A DNA stretch of 63,013 nucleotides from an archaeon (lineage in GTDB: Archaea; Aenigmatarchaeota; Aenigmatarchaeia; GW2011-AR5; GCA-2688965), in NCBI GenBank assembly GCA_002688965.1, contig NZEE01000056.1:1835-64847 (forward strand), read 5' to 3'. Numbering within the stretch: position 1 is the first letter of the stretch; each line of letters starts with the position of its first letter. Both the position numbers and the translations under genes were made by a program. The notes beneath the pieces were generated by a model that was not told the origin of the DNA, did not search any database, and saw nothing but the letters and a program-made list of their open reading frames with translations. Positions 41,713 to 51,025 of the stretch are shown here, one piece after another.

Positions 41713-43296
41713 ATGGATACGAGCCCGTCCGATGAGGGTAGTGTGGTCAGAAAAAAATCTTCTTCTGTAGAGAATATAACAAACAATGAACCGCAAGAGG
41801 ATCAAGAAAACAGTGTTAGCAATAATAACGCTGTTATAAATGATATGAAGTTCACAGGTGAACAAGCAGGCCTACCTTCACAGCACCGTGAACCCTCACA
41901 TGAAAAAAATGAAGCTTCACATGAAGGACATGAGTCAGAAGATATTCAAAAAAAACCCCATTCTGAACAAGAAAATGATACTAAACCTATAGACCAAAAC
42001 CAACAAACAAATGAACAGAATATACCCTCACAAAACCCACCAGAAACCAACCAAAACCAGGATTTACCACAACCTGTTGCACAACCACAGCCAGTACAAC
42101 AACCTACTCCCCAACCAAAGCAAATAGTCACACCAGCTGATGTGGAGGCATGGTTTGCAAGACATAATTGGGATGGAGACCCATTCATATTTGTAATTGA
42201 TCCAGCACTGCTTGTTGGTTATGTTGAACAGACAAACCATTTACTAAGAACAATCCAAGAAAAGCACAAACTCTTCTTAGTTGTTGGGCCAACGGGTTCA
42301 GGAAAAACAACAATGCTAAAATGGGTAGGTAAAAATCTATCTAATAAATTCCTTCCAATATTCATAAGCAAACCACCATCAACAGTAAATGGATTTGTTG
42401 AAATTTTCAATGAGCAATTTCCAAAACCATGGTACAGAAGGGCTTTTGAGTCTCACATAAAAAATATATATCAAATACCAGAATTCCTTAAAGCAAAATC
42501 AAAAGGCAAACATATTGTATTGATGTGCGACGAAATACATGAAGCAAATCCTGATGTATTAGAATGGCTACGTGTGCTTACAGACAGTGTTGATAATATG
42601 TCCCTAATTGTAGCAGGACTGCCAGTGTTCAATGAAATAGTTAAAGAAAAATTAGAAACATTTCAAAAAAGAATCATATCTCATATTGAGCTAATATCCC
42701 TCACAAAAAACGAAACACACGAAATGATACAAAAGCGAGTGGAAAGTGTAGGAGGACAAGGACTTGGTCCATTCAATCAAGATGTGATAGAATATATTTT
42801 CAATCAAACTGGAGGATTTCCTAGAGAGGTTCTGAGAGTATCAGACGACTTGCTAAATTTAGCTATAAAACTCAATGTAGATACCCTCACAAAAGAAATG
42901 ATTGATCAATATTATTCACCTTCTGGAACACCAGAATATCGTCCATTACCACCAGCACAAGAATCATCTGGACCAGAAGATGCAGGAGCACTTGACGAAG
43001 AACCAACAGAAGAGAGAACAGAACAATACCGTCCAATGTCTCTAAATATACTAGAAGACATGACACCACTTCAAATGAAGATATTGAATATTTTAGCTGA
43101 AAAAGAAACAACACCAGGAGAAATAGCAAACACATTTGATCTTGGAAAATACAAGAGCAGACAACACGCTGTACGTTCTGTAAACAATATACTTATACGA
43201 TTAATGCAAGAGGATTTTGTAAGGAGAAATCGTCGAGGAAGGACCTTTACATACACACTTTCGCCAAGAATCAAAACACTATTGGTAAGAAGATAA
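41713..43296 (+). CDS. AAA ATPase with disordered N-tail and C-terminal winged helix
   Basis: 527 residues. Residues 1-140 are low-complexity (Gln, Pro, Glu, His rich). The AAA domain spans about 140-400: FARHNWDGDPFIF, Walker A GPTGSGKT (192-199), Walker B IVLMCDE (268-274), then AGLPVFNEIV and GGFPREVLRVSDDLL. This is the TniB/ExeA/Orc-like ATPase class. The C-terminal winged helix (~450-527) is MTPLQMKILNILAEKETTPGEIANTFDLGKY.... The first 80 codons carry more TTCAC palindromes. It follows the phased array and precedes a PRC-barrel gene. It may be a DNA-remodelling initiator, segregation factor or regulator; the sequence does not decide. Confidence 0.85.
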   Translation: MDTSPSDEGSVVRKKSSSVENITNNEPQEDQENSVSNNNAVINDMKFTGEQAGLPSQHREPSHEKNEASHEGHESEDIQKKPHSEQENDTKPIDQNQQTNEQNIPSQNPPETNQNQDLPQPVAQPQPVQQPTPQPKQIVTPADVEAWFARHNWDGDPFIFVIDPALLVGYVEQTNHLLRTIQEKHKLFLVVGPTGSGKTTMLKWVGKNLSNKFLPIFISKPPSTVNGFVEIFNEQFPKPWYRRAFESHIKNIYQIPEFLKAKSKGKHIVLMCDEIHEANPDVLEWLRVLTDSVDNMSLIVAGLPVFNEIVKEKLETFQKRIISHIELISLTKNETHEMIQKRVESVGGQGLGPFNQDVIEYIFNQTGGFPREVLRVSDDLLNLAIKLNVDTLTKEMIDQYYSPSGTPEYRPLPPAQESSGPEDAGALDEEPTEERTEQYRPMSLNILEDMTPLQMKILNILAEKETTPGEIANTFDLGKYKSRQHAVRSVNNILIRLMQEDFVRRNRRGRTFTYTLSPRIKTLLVRR

Positions 43297-43356
43297 GTAT
43301 TTATATTTTAGATAGCAAACATAATTAAAAATATGGGATAAAAAAGGTGATTTATA

Positions 43357-43617
43357 ATGTCAACACGAAGTAGAGCAAGAGACCTTGTAGGCAAGGTTGT
43401 TGTATCAGAAGAAACTGGAAGAAAATTCGGTATTGTCGGAGACATTAATTTTGTTTCTGAGAGTGGTGAATTGTTGAATTTGATATTGGCAGAGCCAACA
43501 CAACATATTCAGCAACTTAGTCTTGAAAGAGACGAACACGATAGAATCGTAGTACCATTCTCAACCGTAAAGAGTGTCGGCGATTTTGTAATAATTTCTG
43601 AACAGGAAATAGCATAA
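43357..43617 (+). CDS. PRC-barrel domain protein
   Basis: 86 residues, a single PRC barrel (RARDLVGKVVVSEETGRKFGIVGDINFVSESGELLNLIL...RIVVPFSTVKSVGDFVII). AAAAAGGTGATTT precedes the ATG, and TATTTATATTTT in the gap gives it a promoter. Stand-alone archaeal PRC-barrel proteins include the haloarchaeal cell-division factors CdpB1/B2. Whether this one has that job is inference from family and from its place behind the AAA-wHTH gene. Confidence 0.88.
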   Translation: MSTRSRARDLVGKVVVSEETGRKFGIVGDINFVSESGELLNLILAEPTQHIQQLSLERDEHDRIVVPFSTVKSVGDFVIISEQEIA

Positions 43618-43624
43618 AATATAA

Positions 43625-44851
43625 TTAAACAAAACGCTTTTCCTGTTGCAGTATTTTTCCAATTAGATAAATCGAGCCTGTAATTATAATATCTCTATCA
43701 TTTTCTAGAGCCTTTTCAACTGCATCTGTAGAATTTTCAAAGGTTTCTATAGTTATATCATTATCAATTTCTTTGACAATATCCCTCACATCAGAAATAT
43801 CAGCTGGTTTAAAGTTAGATTTAGTTACATAAACACTATCTTTACTAGATATTACATCTTTCAGGATTTCTATCATTTCTACAATATTCTTATCTTTTGA
43901 AAACCCAATAATAATGGTATTATCACCACTAACATTATTTCTGACATAATCCACAAAACACAACATGCCTGCGGAATTATGAGCAGAGTCCATAATTACA
44001 TTCTTACCATGCCAAGAACGGATATCAATCCTTCCAGGCCATTTGACATTTTCAAACCCAGCATGTATATATTTTTCATCAATTCCAAGTTTTCTAAGAA
44101 TAAGTAATGCAACTGAAGCATTTTTTATCTGGTGTTTTCCAATTAAACCAACAGTAAAATTATTCTGAACATAATCTTCAATTTCTTTATCACTATGTAT
44201 TAATTCACACCCAAGTTCAGAACAAAGTTCACGCAGGTATTCATTTACATCTTCATCAACTTCATCTACACCCGAAACAAGGGGGTTACCTTTTTTAACA
44301 ATCCCAGCTTTCTCTTTTGATATTTCTAATTTACTATTACCAAGAATATGAGTATGATCAAGGTCTATATTTGTTATAGCAGCTATAACAGGATTAATTA
44401 TATTTGTTGCATCATATCTACCACCAAGCCCAACCTCAACAACAACATATTCCGCATTTTGTTTACTAAAATACAAAAATGCAATAGCAGTTACAAATTC
44501 AAAAAACGTCAATTGTAAGCCATTTTCTTCCATTACTTTTCTAATTTCTTCAATCAAATAAACAGCTTCTTCATCTGTAATTTCTTTACCATTCATTTGA
44601 ATACGTTCATTAAATCTCAAAAGATGTGGAGAAGTATATAATCCTGTCTCATATCCTGCCTCACGAAGCGATGAAGAAACCATAGAAGCAGTAGAACCCT
44701 TACCATTAGTTCCAGCAATATGTACAAATTTCAATTTATTTTGAGGATTATCAAATAACTCCATAATCTTTTCTATTCTATCAAGCTCAAGTCTACTTCC
44801 AAACCGTTCTAAGTTATATAACCAATCAAGTTCTTTTTTTAATTCAGACAT
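43625..44851 (-). CDS. folC: Dihydrofolate synthase / folylpolyglutamate synthase
   Basis: 408 residues. VHIAGTNGKGSTASMVSSSLREAGYETGLYTSPHL is the Mur-ligase P-loop and omega-loop of FolC. VEVGLGGRYDATN and ITNIDLDHTHILG are the second signature; DSAHNSAG marks the C-terminal domain. It adds glutamate to (dihydro)folate. It is last in the run rpa-radA-thyX-glyA-folC, which fits a folate-dependent thymidylate supply. True folate enzymes are not universal in archaea. Confidence 0.93.
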   Translation of the reverse strand: MSELKKELDWLYNLERFGSRLELDRIEKIMELFDNPQNKLKFVHIAGTNGKGSTASMVSSSLREAGYETGLYTSPHLLRFNERIQMNGKEITDEEAVYLIEEIRKVMEENGLQLTFFEFVTAIAFLYFSKQNAEYVVVEVGLGGRYDATNIINPVIAAITNIDLDHTHILGNSKLEISKEKAGIVKKGNPLVSGVDEVDEDVNEYLRELCSELGCELIHSDKEIEDYVQNNFTVGLIGKHQIKNASVALLILRKLGIDEKYIHAGFENVKWPGRIDIRSWHGKNVIMDSAHNSAGMLCFVDYVRNNVSGDNTIIIGFSKDKNIVEMIEILKDVISSKDSVYVTKSNFKPADISDVRDIVKEIDNDITIETFENSTDAVEKALENDRDIIITGSIYLIGKILQQEKRFV

Positions 44852-44880
44852 AACTAATAGAAAACAACAATTCTTTAAAA

Positions 44881-46098
44881 TCAGTAAAATGGAAACTCTT
44901 TACACAATGACAAAACCTGTTCTTTAACCTTTTGTTTAGTTTCAGAAGATTCATGATTCTTAAGAACTTCAACAAACCAATGACCTATTTTTTCCATTTC
45001 TTCCTCTTTCATACCTCTCGTTGTAAGTAGCGGAGTACCCAAACGAACACCAGATGGATTAAATGGACTTCCGGTTTCATATGGTATAGTATTAGCATTT
45101 GTTACAATGCCAGCATCTTCAAGAGCAACAGCAGCTGCTCGACCTTTAGCTTCTAACCCAAGAGGGCGTAAATCAATTAATAACAAATGGTTATCAGTCC
45201 CATTACTTACTAATTTCAACCCACTATCCATCATTACTTTTGCTAGAGCTTGAGCATTCTTCACAATCTGAGCAGCATAATCTTTAAACTCAGGTTCAAG
45301 AGCTTCTTCAAAACAAATAGCCTTTGAAGCTATAGTGTGTTCATGAGGACCACCCTGTATACCAGGAAAAACAGCTTTGTCAACTTGTTTAGCAAACTTT
45401 CCTTTAGATAATATTATTGCGCTACGAGGACCACGAAGTGTTTTGTGAGTAGTTGTAGTAACCACATCAGTAAAAGGAAACGGTGAAGGGTGTGCATCAC
45501 CAACAATTAACCCAGCAATGTGAGAAATATCAGACATTGAATATGCTCCAACACTTTCAGCAATTTTATTAAATTTTCTAAAATCTATTAACCGAGGATA
45601 TGCAGTATAACCACTAAGAATCATTTTAGGTTTTTCATTATCAGCTAGTTCAGCAACTTTATCCATATCAAGCATTTCAGTTTCTTTATCCAAACTATAA
45701 TTAACAAAATTATATTTTTTCCCAGAAAAATTAACAGCATGCCCATGTGTAAGATGTCCACCTTGAGCAAGATTCATTGACATTACTTTATCATTTGGCT
45801 CAAGCATAGCATCATACGCCGCCATATTTGCCGGACTACCAGAGTTTGGTTGGACATTTGCATGCTCAGCATTGAAAAGTTTCTTAGCAAGCTCAATAGC
45901 CATTAGTTCAATTTTATCAACAAATTCTTGTCCTTGATAATATCTTTTCAAAGGATATCCTTCAGAATACTTATTATTAAGAACAGAACCACACGCATCT
46001 AAAACAGCTTTACTAGCTAAGTTCTCACTAGGAATCATTCCAAGAGTATCTAATTGTCTTTGTTTTTCTTTACCAATAATATCAAATATTTCACTCAT
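44881..46098 (-). CDS. glyA: Serine hydroxymethyltransferase
   Basis: 405 residues from the ATG at 46098, which overlaps thyX by 8 nt. NLASKAVLDACGSVLNNKYSEGYPLKRYYQG, PNSGSPANMAAY and the PLP-lysine segment VVTTTTHKTLRGPRSAIIL are diagnostic. It converts serine to glycine and charges the folate with the one-carbon unit that ThyX uses. A much longer upstream reading of the frame exists but lies inside thyX and lacks family homology. Confidence 0.96.
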   Translation of the reverse strand: MSEIFDIIGKEKQRQLDTLGMIPSENLASKAVLDACGSVLNNKYSEGYPLKRYYQGQEFVDKIELMAIELAKKLFNAEHANVQPNSGSPANMAAYDAMLEPNDKVMSMNLAQGGHLTHGHAVNFSGKKYNFVNYSLDKETEMLDMDKVAELADNEKPKMILSGYTAYPRLIDFRKFNKIAESVGAYSMSDISHIAGLIVGDAHPSPFPFTDVVTTTTHKTLRGPRSAIILSKGKFAKQVDKAVFPGIQGGPHEHTIASKAICFEEALEPEFKDYAAQIVKNAQALAKVMMDSGLKLVSNGTDNHLLLIDLRPLGLEAKGRAAAVALEDAGIVTNANTIPYETGSPFNPSGVRLGTPLLTTRGMKEEEMEKIGHWFVEVLKNHESSETKQKVKEQVLSLCKEFPFY

Positions 46099-46807
46099 TT
46101 GAATCAGCCCACATCCATCTAGAGCCAGGTATATTTTTGTATTTTCCACAAGTTTCTCTTTCGTGACATTGTTTTTGTGAAACACAAAACGCACCAGCAT
46201 CTTTGAAAAGTATAGGAGCAGCTTCTTTGACAATTTCAAGCATCTTATCAGCTAACGCTCTTATTTCCCATTGTGCTCGAGTACAGCATCTATGCTCAAA
46301 GAAGTTGTATAATGAACGAGTATTCATAGTTACAATTATTTTTGTTTCAGCAGCATTTGGAAGTGTAAATCTAGCATCTTCATTTGCAATTCCAGCATCA
46401 CTCAAGTCTTTGTAAGGAACAGATTTAATTAATTTTTCAAACATCTTTTTCTTTTCAGGATCTTTTGCAATTGACGGAGGAGTAATATAATCAAAATCAT
46501 TTGCATTAACATATCTCTGACTCTGATGCGAATATGATGCAATTCGATGTCGTACTAACTGGTGAGTTAAAGCTCTAGAAACACCTTCAATACCAAATGT
46601 AAAACAAACATGCTCAGTAACAGAGAAATGACCAGCTTTTATTACATTACCAACCTGTTTCTCAATTTCTTCAGGTGTCATTGAGTCAACTTCATTCTGC
46701 AACTCATCAATATTAAGATTCTTATAGCAAAGTTTTGCAGCCATTGCTACAACTTTGTCAGGGTTAGGGGTATGAGCTAATAATTTAACATTCAAAGAAG
46801 TTTCCAT
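46091..46807 (-). CDS. thyX: FAD-dependent thymidylate synthase ThyX
   Basis: 238 residues. The ThyX signature RHRxxSxxxxSQR is present as RHRIASYSHQSQR near residue 85. FSVTEHVCFTFGIEGVSRALTHQLVRHR and MNTRSLYNFFEHRCCTRAQWEIR complete the flavin and dUMP sites. It makes dTMP from dUMP with methylene-folate and reduced flavin. The 3' end overlaps glyA, whose product recharges the folate. Confidence 0.97.
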   Translation of the reverse strand: METSLNVKLLAHTPNPDKVVAMAAKLCYKNLNIDELQNEVDSMTPEEIEKQVGNVIKAGHFSVTEHVCFTFGIEGVSRALTHQLVRHRIASYSHQSQRYVNANDFDYITPPSIAKDPEKKKMFEKLIKSVPYKDLSDAGIANEDARFTLPNAAETKIIVTMNTRSLYNFFEHRCCTRAQWEIRALADKMLEIVKEAAPILFKDAGAFCVSQKQCHERETCGKYKNIPGSRWMWADSNE

Positions 46808-46819
46808 AAAACCACTATC

Positions 46820-47839
46820 TTAATTTTCAACACCTTTCTCAGTGACATTGAATACTGCTTCACCGTCAGGAAGATAAGGCGAGTCTATTAACCGTGCTAT
46901 TCGTTTTGTTTGCTTACTTTTTCTCAAATAGATACGGAACTTAGATGCATGTGCAACAATATGTCCACCAATAGCTGTTGTCGGATCGCCAAACATCATA
47001 TCAGGACGAGACATAACTTGATTTGTTACCAATATAGCAACATTGTTTGTGTAACCAAGTTTCTGCAAAGTAGCCATATGTCTATTCAGTTTTTGCTGTC
47101 TTGGGTTTAATTTACCACGCCCAAGATAATCTGTTCTAAACAAACCAGTTAAGGAATCAACGATTACAAGTTTGATATTTTTTTCTTTAATAATATCTTT
47201 TGCTTTTTCAGCCAAAACAACTTGGTGATCTGAATTAAATGCTCTAGCAACAAAGATGTTTTTCAAAATTTTCTTAGAATCAAGTCCTTTAGCTTCTGCC
47301 ATTTGTATAATTCTTTCAGGTCTAAATGTTCCTTCAGTATCTATGTAAATAGCTCTACCATTCAACCCACCATCTTTCTCAGGAAGCTGAACATTAACAG
47401 CTAATTGCATTCCTAATTGACTTTTTCCAGAACCAAATGCACCAAAAAATTCAGTAGTAGATTGTGTTTCAATTCCACCACCAAGTAAAACATCAAGATC
47501 TTTAGAACCAGTTGATATTTTTCCAACAAGTTTTCTTTTATTCATCAAATTCTCGCCAGTATTAAATCCCATATCAAGTTTATCACGAGCAGAATTGATT
47601 ATTTTCTGAGCTGTTGCTTCTCCAATATCAGCAACTGATGATAACTCTCCAGATGAAGAAGCTGCAATATTTATCAGTTCACCATAACCTGCATTTTCAA
47701 GAGCTTCTGCACTCTTAGGACCAATACCAGGAAGTTCAAGTAAAACACTCTTTTCTTCTTCAACTTTTTTCTCTTTTACAACTTCCTTTTCTTCAATTTT
47801 CTTCTTAACATTCTTAGAATTATCCTTTTCTTCAACCAT
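46820..47839 (-). CDS. radA: DNA repair and recombination protein RadA
   Basis: 339 residues. A Lys/Glu-rich tail (1-30) is followed by a helix-hairpin-helix domain ([28 protein letters not shown]) and the RecA core: Walker [24 protein letters not shown], Walker [14 protein letters not shown], loops [15 protein letters not shown] and [12 protein letters not shown]. It forms filaments on ssDNA. The start overlaps the RPA gene by 8 nt, so the strand-exchange protein and its ssDNA-binding partner are co-translated. Confidence 0.97.
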   Translation of the reverse strand: MVEEKDNSKNVKKKIEEKEVVKEKKVEEEKSVLLELPGIGPKSAEALENAGYGELINIAASSSGELSSVADIGEATAQKIINSARDKLDMGFNTGENLMNKRKLVGKISTGSKDLDVLLGGGIETQSTTEFFGAFGSGKSQLGMQLAVNVQLPEKDGGLNGRAIYIDTEGTFRPERIIQMAEAKGLDSKKILKNIFVARAFNSDHQVVLAEKAKDIIKEKNIKLVIVDSLTGLFRTDYLGRGKLNPRQQKLNRHMATLQKLGYTNNVAILVTNQVMSRPDMMFGDPTTAIGGHIVAHASKFRIYLRKSKQTKRIARLIDSPYLPDGEAVFNVTEKGVEN

Positions 47840-48512
47840 TCAAACCAACCCCAACGACTGCTTTCCCAAGCACATCTATTTCATCTAATACACTAACATT
47901 TTTAACATTACCAACCACCATTTCGTTCTTACCAAAGAATGAATTCAATCTAATATTACCTGAGAATATGAAATCTTCGCCAAGAGGGACGTTTTTCAAA
48001 AAAGCTTCAGCTCCTTCTTTCTCACAAATCTGATAAGCATCATCTGCACTCATACCAATGACATTTTGAAGGGCATTTGTGAACATTATTGCTCTGACAT
48101 TAGCAGTTCCATCATCTAAAATACATGAAAGCTTCATCGCCATCTGAGGAACAGCGTTTTTATGAGTTTGACAATAGTCGCCTTTAACAGATTTTCCACA
48201 TTTAGGACAGGCATAGAAAAACATATTTTTTATATCAAATACATGCATTATAGCTGCGCGGACAATAGCTTTATCACCTTCTTTTAGAGAAGAAATGTCA
48301 TTTGAAGAATATTTCCTTTCAACTGCAGGTACTGCAACAGGTTTTTCTTTTTCAGGAGTATGGATAAACATTCCATGCTCACTAGCAATCATCTTTATAG
48401 CCCCATCTTCACTAATTCCTTTGGCTATCTTATTTTTTACAACACCCCAGAAGGATTTCTCACTCATACCAGTTTTCTTCAATATCTTCAGAACAAGCTC
48501 ATCATTACTCAT
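47832..48512 (-). CDS. Replication factor A-like ssDNA-binding protein
   Basis: 226 residues. An N-terminal helical region (~1-50) precedes an OB fold ([15 protein letters not shown]...[19 protein letters not shown]) with an inserted zinc finger, [17 protein letters not shown], as in archaeal RPA large subunits. [20 protein letters not shown] is a common archaeal RPA segment. It binds ssDNA in replication and recombination. It leads the operon with radA. Confidence 0.88.
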   Translation of the reverse strand: MSNDELVLKILKKTGMSEKSFWGVVKNKIAKGISEDGAIKMIASEHGMFIHTPEKEKPVAVPAVERKYSSNDISSLKEGDKAIVRAAIMHVFDIKNMFFYACPKCGKSVKGDYCQTHKNAVPQMAMKLSCILDDGTANVRAIMFTNALQNVIGMSADDAYQICEKEGAEAFLKNVPLGEDFIFSGNIRLNSFFGKNEMVVGNVKNVSVLDEIDVLGKAVVGVGLNG

Positions 48513-48535
48513 GCCAATAATTTACTAGGAATAGT

Positions 48536-48760
48536 TTAATCCTTATGTTTAACAACCATTCTAATATCTTCTTTCAAAACAGTCTTACGATTACTGTTTT
48601 CAGCAAGCTTTTCCGCCTTAACAAGCACTTCTTCGGCAAAGGTTTCCATCACTTTACCTAAATGTGTAGCAGCTTTGTCAGAAACACGCTTAGCACCAGC
48701 ACTTTTTATCATCCTTTTCAGTGGTTGCTTTGTAAATGAAGACTTAGTAACTTCAGCCAT
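48536..48760 (-). CDS. Archaeal histone
   Basis: 74 residues from the ATG at 48760, with GGTG upstream. A complete histone fold: helix 1 PLKRMIKSAGAKRVS, helix 2 DKAATHLGKVMETFAEEVLVKAEKLAENS, and NRKTVLKEDIRMVVKHKD with the R-T pair and helix 3. It dimerises and wraps DNA. The upstream DUF373 gene is divergent. A second, shorter histone-type protein is at 21969-22145. Confidence 0.96.
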   Translation of the reverse strand: MAEVTKSSFTKQPLKRMIKSAGAKRVSDKAATHLGKVMETFAEEVLVKAEKLAENSNRKTVLKEDIRMVVKHKD

Positions 48761-48853
48761 ATAGACACCATAGTTAATTGTAGTATACATCTAAGATAGT
48801 TTTTAAAGCAATTAAAACATTTCTAACAAAACTTATACAGAAAAAGTGATTTT

Positions 48854-49891
48854 ATGGATAAAAAAATTATTTTAGCAATTGATAGGGACAACGATGTCGG
48901 AGAAAAGACAGGAATTAGAGGACCTATCATTGGGCAAGTAGCTAATCTAAAAGCAGCCAATGCTTTAGTTCTTGCAGACCCATCAGACACAGATGCAAAT
49001 GCAATATTCGCAGCTTTGAAGCTAAAAAAAGAGCACCCATCTTATGAAATCGCAACTCTAACAGGACATAAGCAAATAGGTATCAAATCAGATGAAGTAA
49101 TAGCACGGCAATTGGCAATAGTTGTTAAAAAAACCAAAGCAACAAAGGCAGTTATAGTTACAGACGGCGCTGAGGACGAATTCATAATGCCTATTCTCCA
49201 ATCAAAGCTAGAAATCACTTCTGTACAGCGTGTAGTTGTCCAACAAAACGAAAGACTAGAAGGCGCATACTATATGGTAAAGAATTTCATAAACAATATC
49301 ATAGATGACAAGAGATTAGCAAAAGTATTCTTAGGCTTACCAGCATTAGCATTTTTGATAATTGCAATGTTTGGTGCAGAAGGATGGCGTATTGTTATTG
49401 GTGCATTAGGATTATATTTATTTATCAAAGGATTCAAACTTGAGAAAACAATAGGAAAAGTGACAAAAAATTTATCAGAGTCTTTAGAAAAAGGTAGGAT
49501 ATCATTCTTCTTTTATGCAATAGGTATAGTATTCATATTCATATCCATAGCATTTGGGTACTACAATATCAGAAACATCGGAGCATTTGATTTACTAACA
49601 GGCAGTTTAGCATTTATCTATGGATCAATCTATGTATTTTTCATTGCAGGCCTAATGATATGGGCTGGTTCAGTATTGTTTGCATACTCTCAAGACAAAA
49701 TGTCTGCGAGATTTGGAACAATACTTGCATTATTCTTTTCAATAATAATTGTAGCTCGTGCAGCAACAGAAGTATTGTTACAACCAGAGCTTGGCATTAA
49801 TCCACTGGTAAGTACGATAATAATAGGTTTTGTGGCACTTTCAGCAGCTCTTTTAATTGAACATCTATCTTCTCCACCAAAAGTAAAATAA
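48854..49891 (+). CDS. DUF373 family membrane protein
   Basis: 345 residues. The N-terminal cytoplasmic domain begins ILAIDRDNDVGEKTGIRGPIIGQ and contains DPSDTDANAIFAALKL and VTDGAEDEFIMPIL, all typical of archaeal DUF373. About six membrane helices follow from residue ~155. The function is unknown in the family. AAAAAGTGATTTT precedes the ATG. Confidence 0.9.
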   Translation: MDKKIILAIDRDNDVGEKTGIRGPIIGQVANLKAANALVLADPSDTDANAIFAALKLKKEHPSYEIATLTGHKQIGIKSDEVIARQLAIVVKKTKATKAVIVTDGAEDEFIMPILQSKLEITSVQRVVVQQNERLEGAYYMVKNFINNIIDDKRLAKVFLGLPALAFLIIAMFGAEGWRIVIGALGLYLFIKGFKLEKTIGKVTKNLSESLEKGRISFFFYAIGIVFIFISIAFGYYNIRNIGAFDLLTGSLAFIYGSIYVFFIAGLMIWAGSVLFAYSQDKMSARFGTILALFFSIIIVARAATEVLLQPELGINPLVSTIIIGFVALSAALLIEHLSSPPKVK

Positions 49892-50072
49892 TTGTGAGAT
49901 AAAAACACCGTTAATTGTACAATAATATATATGTTTTAATATATATCTACTAAACGGTATTATATAAAATCTATATACCATCAATCGTTACTTTGGAATG
50001 AGAAAAATAACTAAAAAAATTATATATACCACCGGAAAACATTAACTAATTAGTAAGAGGGGATGAAAGGTC

Positions 50073-50366
50073 ATGCCTGTTAAAGCAAACAATGATGCAG
50101 AAGAATTATTTTTTAGAAAAAAACCAATCAAACTACTTATAGCGCTAAGTAAAGTAGACGATGCTTCTTCATTTGTAAGCGTATTAGCAAAGAAAACCGA
50201 TTGTACATACTCACACACAGTAAAAGTATTAGATCATTTCAAAGAACATGGCATTGTCGAGTTTGAAAAGAAAGGCAGAATCAAATACATCTCATTAACA
50301 GAAGATGGAAAGAAACTCGCAACGATATTACAAAGTGCAGAAAGACTTCTTCATAAGAAAAGATAA
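50073..50366 (+). CDS. wHTH transcriptional regulator (97 aa)
   Basis: 97 residues, a single winged helix: FVSVLAKKTDCTYSHTVKVLDHFKEHGIVEFEKKGRIKYISLTEDGKKLATIL, of the MarR/ArsR type often seen in archaea. The ATG is preceded by GAGGGGATGAAAGG. The upstream 180 bp contains TTATATATA (~50019-50027) and an inverted GGTAT...ATACC pair (~49956-49979), a possible operator. No ligand-binding domain is present. Confidence 0.8.
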   Translation: MPVKANNDAEELFFRKKPIKLLIALSKVDDASSFVSVLAKKTDCTYSHTVKVLDHFKEHGIVEFEKKGRIKYISLTEDGKKLATILQSAERLLHKKR

Positions 50367-50369
50367 ATA

Positions 50370-50660
50370 TCATATAAATTTTTCGATTTCTTCAGCACAT
50401 TTTTTCAAATAATCATCATCGTACTCTCCAGATACAAGAATATCAATGTCATCCCCTTTGAAAACCCCCAACTCTAGAACATCAAGGATAGCATAAGCAT
50501 TTGCATTCATTTCTTTACCATCCCTAGCTCGTTTCACATGCAATTTTATCTCAATAGGGGGCTCTCTATGATCATATACCCCCGCATGTTCAACAAGTTC
50601 ATTAACAGTTCGCAAGTGAAAATCTTTAGTCGCATTTCTTATCAGCCCATATGTGTTCAT
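50370..50660 (-). CDS. HPr-like phosphocarrier-fold protein
   Basis: 96 residues from the ATG at 50660, with TTTAAATTTT ~25 nt upstream. The fold order matches HPr: DFHLRTVNELVEHA aligns with G-L-H-A-R-P-A-x-x-F/L-V-x-x-A and keeps the active-site His and the following Arg. IEIKLHVKRARDGKEMNANAYAILDVLELGVFKGDDIDILVSGEYDDDYLKKCAEEIEKF matches strands 2-4 and the last helix. The regulatory Ser46 position of NAKSI is Ala (NANAY). No PTS genes are in the window. Phosphotransfer by this protein is a hypothesis. Confidence 0.7.
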   Translation of the reverse strand: MNTYGLIRNATKDFHLRTVNELVEHAGVYDHREPPIEIKLHVKRARDGKEMNANAYAILDVLELGVFKGDDIDILVSGEYDDDYLKKCAEEIEKFI

Positions 50661-51025
50661 ACAAAGTAAGAAACAACTAAAATTTAAAAATAAATTAAAA
50701 AACCCCATTCCTAAATGATTCTGAAAAAAAATAAGAGCAAAAACAGCGAAAATCCCATTTTTCCGCTAACTACTAACACCAATAGTAATTACAACCCCAC
50801 ACCATAAACTTATAAAATTCCCTGTACATAGACAATCATTGAGACATGCAGGTGTCAGAGCAACAATCGCAATACTAGTGGTTTAAGGAGTTGGCTATTG
50901 ATAGATTCTGAAAATGATTTTGATTGAAAATTCAAAACAGAATTTGTTTTTAGCAAACTTTTCATAAGAAAACCCCATCATAGACACATGTTTTTGTTTC
51001 AAAACCCTTAGGGTAGAGTGATGAA
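50661..51025 (+). promoter_or_regulatory. 365-bp intergenic region with a long leader or small RNA
   Basis: Divergent promoter for the HPr-like gene on the left. TATAAAA at 50811-50817 predicts transcription from ~50840, almost 190 nt before the dCMP deaminase start. The transcript begins with a GACA...TGTC hairpin (~50843-50856) and later contains an ACCCT-T-AGGGT hairpin (~51004-51015) just before GAGTGATGAAATG. It could be a regulatory leader or a separate small RNA. No convincing ORF. Confidence 0.35.

Noticed and set aside
46099..46239. N-terminal extension of glyA by 47 codons
   Set aside because: Lies within thyX, has no SHMT similarity; the ATG at 46098 gives the standard N-terminus.
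50847..50912. Short reading frame interrupted by TAG (possible pyrrolysine read-through)
   Set aside because: Only ten codons before TAG and ten after, no ribosome-binding site, no pyl genes seen; chance is the simpler explanation.
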